A stretch of 64,000 bases of DNA from Cytophaga hutchinsonii ATCC 33406 (GTDB lineage Bacteria > Bacteroidota > Bacteroidia > Cytophagales > Cytophagaceae). Both the position numbers and the translations under genes were made by a program. Positions 48,467 through 63,400 of this stretch are shown here, one piece after another (within the stretch, counting starts at the first letter, position 1; every line of letters begins with the position of its first letter). The DNA is taken from positions 3,922,001-3,986,000 of the forward strand of contig NC_008255.1 in assembly GCF_000014145.1 (NCBI RefSeq), written 5' to 3'. The notes beneath the pieces are model-generated. The model saw only the letters and a list, made by a program, of their open reading frames with translations. It did no database searches and was not told the origin of the DNA.

Positions 48467-51400
48467 CTATTTTACTGCACCAATAATAATTTTAAAGGTT
48501 ATGTTTTCATTTTTAAGCGTCACCAGTTTCAGAATATATTCACCGGCAGATAAATTATTTGTAAATAACTGGTTACTTCCGTTACCCAGTAATTTCAGGT
48601 CATACACCTGTTTGCCGGAAACTTTTGTTGTACCAACCGGTACTCCTTCGACAGTCATCAATGAAAGTGTTATTTCCTCTTTTGTATCTACTTTGATATG
48701 TACAAACACATCCTGATTTATTGCGGCAGGGTTTGGATAAGCATACATGCTTTCAACAACCGGTGCAACAAAATATGGATTGCTGACATTGACATCTTTA
48801 TCTATTGCGTGCAGCTCTTTTGTCTGATCTACAAAACAGCCATTACGAACAGATGTTTGGCGGATTGAGTACTTGCCTGAATCGGGTAATACAAATCGAA
48901 TCGCACGCACGCCTTTTGGATATATGTTGCCATCTTCTCCAACCATATCTACAGCGCCCGAATCCTTCGAAGGAAGTACGGTTACACCCGGAGAACTATA
49001 CCAGGTATAAGATTCCGGTACCGGCATGGATATATCTACCAGCACAATCGTATCGCCTGCATACACATTACTGCTGATGATAAAGTTCGGGCTCACAGGC
49101 TTGCCTTTGAAAATAACTTCTGTTGAACGCACCAGTGAACAGCCGAATTTATCCGAAACTTTTAATACCAGATTTTCAGTTGTGTCTGTTACACTTAATT
49201 TTCTTGTTTTCACCGAATCAGTCCATTCAGGTGCTTTCCATGCAAACGACAATTCTGCATCCAGATCTGTTGGTTCTATGTAAAAATCAGGACCTGGGCA
49301 CGGTGTATATCTCGGCTCAATAACTTTGATTGATGGTGTATTCTGAAGCTGACACAATACCGGAGCAGGGGTAAAGGTAGCACCCAATTCAGATGAATTA
49401 TTGTTACTGTGATTCTGTGCCGTAAAAGTATTTTGCGTAGCATAAGAGAAGAATGCCTTTGGCACCTGCAATTCCCACTCACCATTTGTACCTGCACTTG
49501 CAAACGCATTGCTAACATATTCAATCGCCTGTAACGTATCTTTTACAGATTGGTAAACTTCTACCACGGCGCCCGCTAAAGCTGTTCCGGTAAGCTTAAT
49601 GGTATTGATATCGGTTAAGATACCTGAAGTAATAACCGGTGTTACAATTTTTCCATTGGATGCAAGGGCAGCATCATCTGCATGGATATTAATTGCTTTA
49701 TTGGCAACTGTTTTAGAATAAATGGCATTTCTATGCATCTGAATACCCGATGAAGTGAGTAATTCAATACCATAGTTTTTATATCCTAAGATTGTATTGT
49801 CGTTAATCTGTTCATTAATACTGTTTGTAACAAAAATGGCGGTGGTATCTATACCAAATATCGTTTGAGCAGAATCACCACCGATCAGGTTTTCACTGAT
49901 CTGATCCTGAGAAGAATTAGAAATGTGAATGGAAGCACGTTTCGTTCCGTTAATTTCATTTCCTATTATTGAATTGCCCGATGGTGATTGCGTGCCTCTG
50001 CGCTGAATGGTTACACCGCGTACATTTGCTGTATGTACATTGATGCCAGCTGAATCCAGACCAATGCGGTTGTTATACACAAAGTTATTTGATGATTTTC
50101 CTTCAATAATAATGGCGCTGGATATTCCCGGTTGTGTTACATTTTCATCAAAATAAGATATACGGTTTGTAACAATCGTCTGGTTACTGCTGTTCCTTAT
50201 GGTAATAGCATTTCCAATGATTGCCTTATTTTCTTTTCCGAATATATTGCTTTCGATTTTATTATCTGCAGCAACAGAATCCAGCAATATGGCATGCTGT
50301 GTTGTTTGTGTAAATGTATTTTTAGCTACATAGTTTAAATAGGAACTATCTGTAAGCGCGATACCAACAATACTGCTGTCTATACTGGATTCAGTAAACT
50401 TATTTTCTCCGATCTTATTATGGAATAATACGCCGACGCTGTAGCCTGCAATACCCATATTTTTAATTTCATTCTTATTACTGCGAAGATTAAATGCTGT
50501 GTCTAATTGCACTACTCCAGACGAATCTGTATTTACGATATAAAACTTTTCTATAATATTTTTATCATTACTGATACGCATACCATTTCTGGCATTGGTA
50601 ATCCACATATTTTTTATTAAGCAGGCATCAGAAGAATCCGTAATATCCAGCCCGTAATTATTTTGGATTTTTGTGCCATTCACTAATATGCGTTGATCCG
50701 GGCCATAATTAACCAATTGCTTTTGAGTAATTCCGTCCATCTCAAATCCTTTATAGCTGTAAACAGGGCCAAATAAGGAATCGATTTTAATGTTGTACGG
50801 ACCTTCTTTCTTCGGTTTGTCTATGCAGAAGATTACTTTAGAATATAAATCTGAATTATTTACATCTCTTAGAGCATAGCGTAATGAGTTGTCACCCGTA
50901 TTATATGTGTTTAATACATATATTTTAGTATTGCTCGGTGGTATGTGTAATACCGACGATGTTTTAGAGGTATTGCTGTCTGCATCTATAGCCACTGCAA
51001 TCACATGATACCACGTTACGGTATCTCTATGGTAAAATTCTCTTGGTATTTTAACAGACCATCTTCCATCCGGCTGCACAAATGTGTTTATTACATACTG
51101 ATTCATGGATGCAGAAATACTATCTGAGAAAAATAATTCAATACTATCACCCGGTTGCGCATAACCTTTTACAATAATCCCGATTCTTCTGTCGTCTCCT
51201 GCCTTAACTTCAAACGAAAGGTTTTTAGGTTCTTCTTTTCCTATGTTAGACTGAATAGCTCCTTCACCTTTATGAATATTGATACACAAAGCAGAGTCTG
51301 TTTTAGAAGTATACCGAACATTGTTTACAATGTTTTTAGATACAAATACCGTAGAAGAACTTTCTAAATTAAAGGCATCGTTCCGTGCTTTGTAAACCGT

Positions 51401-54400
51401 GTTATTTAAAATTGTAGTATGTTCTGCACGTGTTGTTTTGATGCTGTTTCGGGTTGCAACTGTAAATGTATTATTTATGATCACTGCATGCGAAGCATCT
51501 GAAAGCGCTAAGTAAACATCCGCGCTATCTCTGAATGTATTGTTTGCAACAAGTATCTGTGTTGTATTCGAAATAGAAACAGGATTTTCTACAAAATGTG
51601 CGGTAAATGTATTGCCTTCAATAGAGCCTTTAGAATTGTTCCAGGTAATTGATTTTGCAAGTGCTTTATTACTATTGAATCTGTTGCCTGAGATCTCAGC
51701 GTGCGTTGAACCGTTTATGTCAACACCTGTACCAACAGGATTATTAAATGTATTTGTGCGGATACTCACACTATCCGTGTTAACATCAAGTATACCTTGT
51801 TTTGTAGCATTAAATGTATTGTTACTGAATACTGCACCAACAGCATTTGATAACGGTTTAATACCAATGGCCAATGTATCAAATACGCAGGAGTCCACAA
51901 CAATACGTTTGTTACTTACCAATACACCTGTTTCAGTAATTTCATCAAACCGTAATTTTTGAACGAGAATACTATCCGATAGCACTTCAAGGCCTGTGGA
52001 AGCCTGAACGATGCGGAAATTTGTAATACTTGATGCTGCATTTGCTGATGCAATTGTCCAGGAAGCACCTGGCATTTTTTGTGCATTCATGCCTGCAATA
52101 ACTCCATCCGGAATATTTTTACCACTGAAATATACTCCATATCCATTATTCAGATCCTGCATTTTCTGTTGCAGCTTCACTTCTTTAACTCCGCCTTGTG
52201 CTACGTTGAAATAGATGCCAACCGGATTAGCCTGACCGTTTGCACACTTCATTGCCATCCGCATGGTATTAGGTAACGGATAGTCATTATCCGTTGTATC
52301 TTTTAATGAGGTGATGTAGCAATCTCCCAGTATATACATATTACTCAACGGCGATGTATTTCTATCTGTATCCGTTGCTGTTGCTACAACATACCAGGTA
52401 GTTCTTGGCGGTATGCGGTCGCTGATTGATTTAGCAACAATGATTTCCCATGTACCGGAAACCTTCGACGTTACACCGCCTAAAATTTCAGATACTTCTT
52501 CATAACCCCCGGTTCCTAAATACACATGGATCGAATCACCAGCTGTACCGTTATTGGTTCCGTAAATGTGTAACAGACCATTAATCCATTTGTGTGAAGT
52601 AATAGCAGGTTTCTGCTTATTGTTGTTACCTGAATTTTTTAATTCAATTGCAAAAGCAGTTGGTCTGCCTTTCGTTACATCATTGTTGTAGAAGAAATTA
52701 TATTTAATGGCATTTTTCTTTCCGCCATCAACAATAACGCCGCCTTTCTTATTCTGCTTAATATTATTTCCAAGTCCCAATGCCGTATCCGGACCAATGT
52801 AGTTATTAGAAGATTTAATAAATACACCTGCACCTTCTGCATAGGTTGGGTCGCCAAAGTATCTTGCACCGATTATATTCGCTGTTAATCTGCATGTATC
52901 TGAACCGGTATTTAAGAATACACCATAGGTAAGAGAGCGCATAATTAAATTGTTGTATACAAACACACCATGTGAAGCATCAACCTGTAAACCTACCATT
53001 GCTGAATCAATGGTGTTATTATTTACTTTTCCATTTGGTGCATTTGTTAAAAGAATGCCTGTCTCTGCTTTTTTAGAGGTATTGAAATTAAGCAGATAAC
53101 CTTTAGAATTTGTAACCGCTATTGCATTCTTGTTTACATTTATGGTATTCTGTGAAACCAAACAGCTATTACTCGCTATCAGGGATATGCCTTGTTCTCT
53201 GACGATATAACCACGTACCCTGGATATTGAATCTGTTTTACCGACAACATTAGACAAAATTGTATTGGCATTACTGTTCGTAATACGGAAACCAAAACCA
53301 GCATGAATAATTGTATCTGCCTCGATGAACGTACCAGACGCGTTGTCAACAGCAATACCAACAGATGTTGTATTGTTCGATGCCTGTATGATGTTCTTAG
53401 TAATTTTCTGATTACTTCCTGTAATGCTTATACCGGCAACACTGAAATTAGAAACACGGTTTTGGTCGATTTGCATTTTTGCCGTTCCATCCAGACGTAT
53501 ACCTGTATGCTGAGATTTAATGGTATTGTTCTTAACCGTACCGTATATAAATCCTGTGGTCTTAATGTTAATACCTGTATCCGTTGTATTTTCAATAACG
53601 TTGTCGTTGGTATTAACAATTTTACTGTTAAGAATATTAATAGCAACATCAAAATTGGTAATCTTCATGCCATAAATATCAAGCTGATTGCCGTTTTGTC
53701 CGTTAAAACCATTGGCAACATTATTTATAAGGTCTACCGTTGGAGAACCTTTTACATAGCCTGGCTGTGAAGTACCATCAATAATTAATAATGGAGCTGT
53801 GATTGCGGGCAATTCAGAATCTGTTTTGATTTCAGCAACACCACCGCCAGGAATTGCAAACTGAATTAAATTACATTCATCTTTATTTGCTTTATCTATG
53901 GCCTCTCTTAACGAGTTTTCTCCGTCATCTGCTTTCGTTTTTACCAGACAGATTTTCAAATTCGGATTAAATGCAACCGACGCTTCAGAAGAAAGTGTAT
54001 TTGCTTTTGTTGCTACTGCTCTGAAAAATAATGTATCCGATCTTTCTGCTGAAACAGGGAAAGAAACAATCCAGGTACCTGTAGAATCTGCAGTTGATTT
54101 TTCAATGTATTTAACCAGGTCACGTTTATTCTGATTTGAATAGAAAATTTCCACTTCATCAAATTTTTCTGACTGGCCGATCAGGAACAATTGACCGTCG
54201 TGATAGGTTGATGTAAGAATAACCGGAGCAGCCTTACTATAGTTAGAAGCGTTTGTTGCAGAAGTCAGGTTTAAATTAATGGGTGTTTTACCTGAACCTA
54301 ATCCAACAACTGTATTCTGTGTTAACTTAATATTTATACTCTTATTGATATTCAAACCGTTGTTTGAAACCGCAGCAAATGTATTTTGAGATACCGTAAT

Positions 54401-57400
54401 GCCGTTGCTGTTATCAATCAGCACCCCTTCATAAGCAGTTGTTATTTTATTTGTTGAAACAGACGCGTTTTTATTTGCATACAATCTGATCGCCGGTAAT
54501 GCAGTTGAAACAGTACCGGTAATAATATTTGCCGAAATAACAGACACTGCATTTTCAACGGAAAGTACATACCCATTTGCAGCAGCTGGCACTGTTGCAG
54601 ATTCACTTTTTAAAATATTAGCGAATGTGTTGCTTGTTACTTCAATAGAACGTGCACGCAGCGCTGAAATTCCGTAACCGTTAATAGGTGCGGCAATACC
54701 TGCTTTTGAAATACCAAATGTGTTTTTAGTAACAATCAGTGAACCCCTTACACTGTTAATGCTGCTTGTACCGCCTGTAAAATAATTGTTGCTGATGGTT
54801 TGTTGTTTAATACTATCAACCGCATTTATATAAATAGCATTTTGGTTGCCGATAAAACTGTTTGAATCAATTACTGCATTTTGACCGGTACAATATAATG
54901 CATTTGCAAAATCCTGGAATACTAAATTCTTAACCTGAAAATTATTGGTAGACCATTCAAAACAATTCAATGCAGGAGTGCTTGTTTTTACTGTAACAGG
55001 TATGGAACGCGCGTTTACAGCAACACCATAATTATTTGTAACAACCAGCTTAGATCCCAGTGTGATTTCATTTGGTGCCGACGGCAATAAAAATTCAATC
55101 CGTGCCGCTACACCATTTGTACCAAAGCCCGCCTGGTTTGCGCAATTTACAGCCTCTCTCAACGAACCTTCTCCAAGATCCTTTGTATTTGTTACATAAC
55201 AAACCTGTACATAATTACCAACACGTATCGGTGTTGATAACGGAGAAGTATTTCCGGTTGTACCTGTAGCAGTCGCAACGAAATAATTGTTTTGATTTAT
55301 TGTAATTTTATCGGAAGGAATTATTGCTGTCCAGTTACCGGCTGCATCTGCCACTGCTTCTACAACAAATCCGGTTGCCTGCTCTGCAACATAGGTGCTT
55401 GAGAAGATTTGAATCCGGTCAAACGGCTTAGCTGTTCCTTGTATCGAAGCTGTATTTCCGGTAATGGAGCTCAGCATATCTGCAGGCTGGCTGTAATTTG
55501 CATTGCCGTTATTTACCAATGAAATTGCTTTGGTATTACTATAGATTGCATTATTTAAAATGCTGTTTGATGTTCCGCCGTTTACGAGTACACCGGTTTT
55601 ACTATTTGTAATTTTGTTTCCCGCATCTGTACCGCCGATCTGATTGCCTTTGCCGGTAATATATACTGCTGTATCCGCCTTGAATGTACTGGCATCAGTT
55701 GCCCAGGTAGTATTGATCGCACTTGAAAATACCTGTGCATTGTTGCCCGTGATGGTAAGCGGTCTTTTAGAATTTACTATAGTTACGTTACGTACAACAT
55801 CGTAATCTGAATTAAGCACTACCGCCTGGTTAAAGTTTGTAAAACCTAATTGAGAAATAGTCACGCCTTCATTATTTACCACCAACCCATTAAATGCCGT
55901 TGCACCTTTTATAAAGATCATAGGATCCGGACCACCTGATGTTGGACCAACAATCTTAACAGGCACCAGGATTGGGTTTAATACGCTTACCAAACGGATC
56001 GTATCGGGTGCTGTTAACGAAAAGTTTATTGTTAAACATGCACCTGCGTTTGCTTTATCAATGACTTCACGGAATGAACCAGGACCCGCGTCATTTGTAT
56101 TTTCAACATAACAGATACAGGTGAAACAACCTGTAAGGAATGGTGTTGAAAGTTCAGAAGTATTGTTAGCGGTACTTCTTGCTGTGTTAACATAAAAGTT
56201 TTTATCGTTGGGATTAAATGCTGCGCCTTCAGGAATTTCAATTTCCCAGATTCCCGCAGCATCCGCTTTTGCTGAACCTGCAAACAATAATGCCTGTTGC
56301 GGTTTATCATTATTGTAAAATACTTCTATCGTATCGTTTGCATCACTTGTCCCTCTGATTACGATGTTGCCGGATACTGCTCTTCTGTAGCTTTTAAATG
56401 CCGCCGGCTGTTTATTCAAATTACCTGCAGGCAATACACCGGCATGCAGATCAATTGCGTTAACGGTTACATTTGTGTTTGTAATCGTGTTTTTCGAAAG
56501 GGTATTATTTATTCCGCCAACATATATACCACCTGAAACATTGTTTACAACCGTGTTGCCAATTACAGATGAATTATTGCCTATCAACATACCATATTGG
56601 GTTTGATTGGCAATACTATTTCCGGCAACTTTTATACTGTCTGCTGTTGCCTGAATACCGTTGGTGCCGTTGGGAAGAGCTGATCCGGCAGCATTGGTAC
56701 CAATGTAGTTATTTATTATGCGTGTGTTTTTTCCTTCCGCATAAATTCCGTTTAATGTATTTCCTGCAACAGTATTATTTGAAATCGTTGTATTAAGAAC
56801 GTTGGGAGCGATGTAAATTCCATTTTCCTGGTTTGCACGGATTACTCCTGCAGCGGTTACACCGATATAATTGGCATCAATCGTATTTCCATTTGCTCCC
56901 AGGCCAAGCAGGATACCGCTTTTAAGCGAAGTACCGATTGTGTTCGAAACAAGTATATTGTTTGAAGCATTCTCCATCAGGATGCCAATTTTTGACGATC
57001 CTGAAATAGTATTTGAACGCACCGTATTATTACTGCCTCCCTTAAATTCAATACCTGACACCGCATTTGCAATTGCGTTTAATTCAATGGTATTGTACTG
57101 AGCCGCAGATGCAAGTTGCACCCCTGAACCTCCTCCTGTAAATTCATTATTGCGGATCGCATTTTTATTTGCGCCAATGTTGATGACAACGCCGGCAATT
57201 GTATTATTCGTAAATCTATTCTGTTCAATTGTATTATTAAATGTATTTGAGTTCAGATCAACACCCGTACTAAAATTGCGGATGGTAAGTCCTGAAACTT
57301 TCACATTTGACAATTTATCTTTTAATACAAATGCACTTGAAACATTTGTGCCTGAACCTTCAATAACAATATCATATACGCCTGTACCGGATTGTGAAAA

Positions 57401-60400
57401 ACCATCTATAAATACAGAGTCGGAAATAACAGGTAATGCAGTAAGTGGTTTGATTACAAACGGCCCAGTACCCACGATCGCAAATTTTATGGCATCTTTT
57501 CCCGGCTTTTCATTCGAACAATTGATTGCTTCCCGTAACGAACCATCTCCGCTGTTATTCGTATTGGTTACATAGCAGGCACATTCCTGTGCATTAATAA
57601 GCATTGTGTCCGAAACATTTGTACAGCCTTTAGCTGTAGTTGCCTGCACAATGTATTTACCCGATTGTGTCGGATAGATAATTTTATCTGTACTGAACAG
57701 CTGTCCGTTTACAAACCATTTAGTTACAGGATATGGATTAAGTCCCTCGAATACGATTTTATTTGTACCACATCGTGCATATTCGCCTGATGGAACAAAG
57801 TTCAGATCAGGTATTGGGTTTTGTGTAATTGTTTTAGAAACAGTTACCTTACATCCTGAAACAACATTCGTTGACGTTAGAGAATAGAGCCCTCCGGAGG
57901 AAACCGTAATGGCTGGTGTTACTGCACCTGTATTCCATACAAAATTGGATAACAGATTGCTTGTTAAGGTAATTGTATTTCCGGAGCAGAACTCGTTGAC
58001 ACCTGTGATCACAGGTGTAACCGCTGTTGCTTTAACGTTAATTGTTTTTATGTTTGAAACCGCTGTACAGCCCAACAGGTTTGTGGTGCCTTTGCTGGTT
58101 ACACGTAATTTATAAATACCTGAATCTGCACGCGCAATTGTTTGAAACGTCAGTTTTGACAAATCACCCCCAACAGGCTGATCATTTTTTAACCATTGGA
58201 ACGTGAAATCTTTTGCTTCAAGTGCTGACACCAGTTCTGATGAAACCTGCTCACAAAGTGATGTATCACCGGTGATGAAAGGATTGATAGCAGGTGCTAC
58301 TTTTATCGTAAGACTTTCTGATGGGGTTTTACAACCCGTTGCATTATCTTTTACAGACACAACATAGGATGCATCGTTCCGTAACAAAGCAGTTGTGAGT
58401 ACAGTATCAGCAGCAGATAGTTTAACTGAATTTTCATACCATTCAATTGTTTTTCCTGCTTTTGCAGTTTCCGTATGTAATACAGCAGAAGCATTGTAAC
58501 AGATTGCCGTTGAGGCTGCTTTAATGTTTGGTTTTTCAGGATTTGCATTAACCGATATGGTATAGACAGGTAACGCTACGCTGCAACCTGTTGCTGCCTG
58601 CGTTACGGTGAGCTGATAATCGCCCGCATCCGTTGCTTTAATATTATTGATAACCAGCTCAGTGGATTTACTTGCCAAGGTATCTGTGCCATGTTTCCAT
58701 GTATATAAATAACCTGACTGAGTTAAATTACTTTTAATTAGTAACACATTGCCAACACAATTAAGTTTTTCGCCGGAAACCAAATTCGGAACACTAAAGC
58801 CGTTTACCTTAACAGGTGCTGTTGTTCCTGTACAGGATGCCGCTGTAGAATATGTAACGGTGTACTCACCTGCACTTGTTACACTGTATGTTTGTGCCGA
58901 CCCAAGTACTGCTGTATTGCCAACTTTTCTCCACGCATATGTACCGCCGGTTGCTGCCAGCGGAGCTGTTAACAGTACCGGTTTTCCATTACATAAAAGC
59001 GTATCTTTTACCGGAAGTTTAATGCTGCCCACAGGTGAAAATGCAGTAACCGTTATGTTACTGGTTTTGATATTGGAACAGCCCAGGCGGTCAGTAGCTT
59101 TAAGCTGTACCGTTTGATTACCCGCGGCAAATTGCTGCAGCGTTGTATCTCTCACAGATGTTTCTCCATTACTGAATGTCCATTTTACAGGGCCGCTTCC
59201 ATTGGTGCCAAAATTTGTCTTTTGAATAAATCTATATGTGTTGCCTGTACATAATGGTGCCTCAACCGTATAATCTGCCGTTGGCAGATTACTGATTTCA
59301 TAGGTGTTGGTTGTTGTAAACGAACACTCCGTATTTTGATCGTTCATTACGTTAACTGTTAACCGAACGGTATATGTGCCGGCAGTTGTATAGATGTGTT
59401 TTCCGTTTCGGTCACCGGTACCGCTAAAACTCTTGTCTCCGGAACCATCTCCGAAATTCCATGTCCAGTTTGTTATGGGGTAACCTGCATAATTAACGGA
59501 TAATTCATTAAAAATTAATTCTGTTCCGATACACGTAGGCTGATCAAGTTTAAATAAGGCACGTGCAAGGATCTTTACCGGCTTCACATCATACCTGCAT
59601 CCTTTTGTAAGTTGTACTCTGTATACCCGTGGATCTGCATTTACATAAATTTTTGTTGGGTTCAATCCGGATACGGTTGTTCCATCACCAAAATCCCAGC
59701 CAAGTCCTGTACCGCTTGTGATGGACGGATCAACAATAAATTTAAATGTCTGGCAGGACGATGACGGATCTATTGAAAAAGAAACCGCCGGATCTGTGCA
59801 GTTCGTTCCAATGGTTCCGCTGCCGGTGTTGTTTCCATTACATGCTATAACAGCAATACTTTCTACTTCTGAATACTGTACACAGTTTTCCAGTGATACC
59901 CGCACTTTATACGAATAATACTTCTCCAGATTTAACGGTTTCTCAACTTTATACTTAAGCGATGTAGCACCTGGTATTTCACTGTTATTTTCATACCACT
60001 GGTATTTATAATCCTGGCCTTCATACGTAAAGAGATTTGTTTCACTCTTTTTACCTATTGTCGGGTCTGTACAGAATACCGTCTTATCTTCTGTTGAAAC
60101 AGTTGCTTTTGGTAAAGGCAATTGCTTAATGTATTTACTCGCAGCATTTACGCAGCCGTTGTTATCTGTTACCCGTGCCGTATATAAACCTTCCGCAACA
60201 ATCGGCGGAGTTGCCTGAGTAGAGAATGCCGTATTCGATTCTTTTAAATACCAGCTATACTGCGCATAATTTTGTGTGGTAGATAAATTAAATGTACTTG
60301 TTCCGCATATTGTTCCTGAATTTATTTCAGGTGCTGGTAAGGCATTTACAACAATTGGTAATTGAACCGTTTGTAAACCATAGCGTTCATATTTTAATGT

Positions 60401-63400
60401 AAGTATATATGATCCTGTTTTATTCCATTCAATAGATACGGCACTTTGTGAAGTGCTTATAATTGTGCCGCCGCCGCTTAAGCTCCAGGTTATGTCTTTT
60501 GTATATTCATCTCCGTTGAAGCCATAATTAACACGTGCATTCAGACACGCCGGGCCACTAACAATAATGCCGTTGCTTAACTGATCCGCTTTTTTAACCG
60601 GAAGCAGTACAGGTAAGCCATTACAGGCAGGCGAACTGAAAATATCCTGTACCTGTATGGAGAACGGTGCCGTACCGCCCCATTTAACAGTGATCTGGTC
60701 TCCTGTTTGTGCTTGTTTTACACCGCCGATTATTTTAACATCATACGATGCATTAGCCGGTTTTTTAATTGTATACACAAACGTCTGTAAGCCCGCCGGG
60801 TCTATAACCGCATTTCCTTCAATGGATATATCTGATCTGGTAGATTTAACATATACATTTTTACGGACAATAAATTCTTTTCCATTGCTCGCAACCTTTA
60901 ACTCAAGTATCTGATTTCCCGGATAGGTAAATGTCGGGTTGATTGAAGGTCCGCTGTAGCTCGTTCCATCCTGAATATTTGTCCAGGTATACACAGCCGT
61001 CTGGCCTGTGTTTTCATTGGCCTCATACGTTGTGCTTTCGCCGAAACAAACGGAGTCGGCACCTGTAACTATATAATCAAATAGTTTTTTAACATTGATC
61101 GTAAACGGATCGGAACTGCATGACCCTTTTTTAGTAGAAACACTTAACGAGATATTGTCCGGTGAGAAACTGTTTCTAAGTAATGTTGCATTGTTTGAAT
61201 ACGTGGAGAGAATGGTTGCACCTGGTGACGACCATTGGAAATTAATATCGTTAATGTTTGTATCTGTCAAACCTGTATACGTATTCGTAGCATTTGCTGC
61301 AAGCTCCGTTTCACCGGAAATTCCCGTAATTACAGGCTTTGCATGTACCTGTACTAAAAATGTATCCTGTGCATTACAAGCCAGACTCAGATCCTGTGGA
61401 ACAGCCGTAATTTTATAGGTACCCGCTGAAGAGCCCCATGTTACATAGCCACCGGCTACTGCATTATCCGCACCCGTTACCTGCCAGTTCATGGCACCCA
61501 CGGAAGGTGTAATCTGATAGTTTATTGAATTTCCCGTACACACATCCGTATTGCCGGATAGTTTAAAGCTTGGTCGTACGTTTACTTTAAAAGAATCTGT
61601 TTTGCCGCATTTAAGTAATTCATTGTATGTTGTTAAATATACAACCCCTTCTGTTGATGTCGCATTCCAGCTTACATCAATATCTGTAAGATTATAACCC
61701 CTGCTTGTATTAGAATTTATTGTTCCGCCTTTCACACTCCAGGTATAAAGGGTTGCCGGTGATTTATCTTTATTTGCCGTTCCATAATGTACCAATGAAC
61801 CCTGGCACGTTTTATTCAGTCCTGCCAGGGTAAAACTTACCGGCACAATAGGTACCTCTACAGATACCGGTATTTCACAGGCATCTGTACCGCAGCCGGT
61901 AGCCAGTAACGTAATTTTTCCATTGCCTGCTGCACCATTTCCCCACAAAACTTTTATCGTTTTCGTACCCTGGCCGCTCTGTATCGTTCCGCCAGTAACG
62001 GTCCACTCAATCGTTTGGCATACAGCATTTGTTGTGTATGTTTCTTCAGCACCGGGACAAATAACCGATACGGTGGTGATCACCGGAGCATTATTATTTT
62101 TAACCGTAATCTGCTTACTTGTTGTATTTGTCTGCCCGCAGAAATTTGACGCGGTTAATTGTACCGTATATGTACTCGCTTGTGTATACAGATAATTTGG
62201 GGCTACCTGCGTGGATTTTTGTCCGTTACCGAATACCCACTGATAGTTATAATTACCAATATTTGCAGTTGTATTTTCTGTTTGAATACGTTCATCCTTA
62301 CATACACTTGCAGGGATTGTAAAGGATGGTGCAGGAATCACGTTTGCTAACGCAGGGTCTACGTGCGTTTCATAGGCACCGATATCAATGGTGTCTGCAA
62401 AAATACGCGGCGTATTATCTAAGTCAGATAAAGAAATACCCAAGGCGTTATTCCCTTTGTTGATCAGCGGTGACTGGCAGGATAAGCGATAGTTGCCGGC
62501 TGCAAAATCAACAAACTTCGGATTAGTATCATAAATTTTTGTGCCTGTTGCAAAGCCTCCTTCAACAACACTGTTTGTTACACTGATTAACGAAGGAATT
62601 GCTACCGTAGGATAGTCCTTTAAGTTGATTGGCGCTTCCGTACCGTTCGCCCATAAGATTGAGTTTGCAATCACATTGGGAACTAAACCCGTGAATAAAC
62701 CGGAGCCGGGAGCCTGATTTTTTACAAAGGTGCAGTTATAGAAATTAACTGCTTTTGTATTCGGTCCTCTCTTGATAATACCTTTGTTTGCTGCTGGTGA
62801 AATATTATTATCAAAAAGTGTATTATACACATTCAATGTGCCGCCATCAATACCTAAAGATGATGTACCATTATTTGAAACATTTTTTTCGAAAATAGAT
62901 TGTAAAATATTTGTTGTAGCTTCTGATCCCGAAGAGATGTATACCGTAGATGGGCCACCTGAGATATTTTCACTAAATAAACAATTGTTCACTACAGCAT
63001 CGTGGTATGTTGCACTATATATTTGTACTGTTAATGCCGCTGCTTGATTACTGTTTTCTGTATTAACAGTTGATAAAGATTGATTTTTCTTAAAGACGCA
63101 TTTGTTTATTTCAATCTTAGGACTTTGTACTAAAACCGCTCCTGTGCTATTACTTTTATTATTTGTAAACGTGCAATTTTCAATTTTTTGTGTTTCACTT
63201 CCAAATGCAACAGATACGATTGCACCTGCATTGCTAAAATAACTATTTATATCAAATGCTGTATTGTCATTATTGCTAAAGTCACATTTATTCAATGACA
63301 TGTTAGCTTGACTTTGATAAATTACACCTGCCTGATAATTTGTAACATTGTTTTCAAATATTGAATTTACAGCAGTAAAAACGCTTGCAGCATTTATTGT

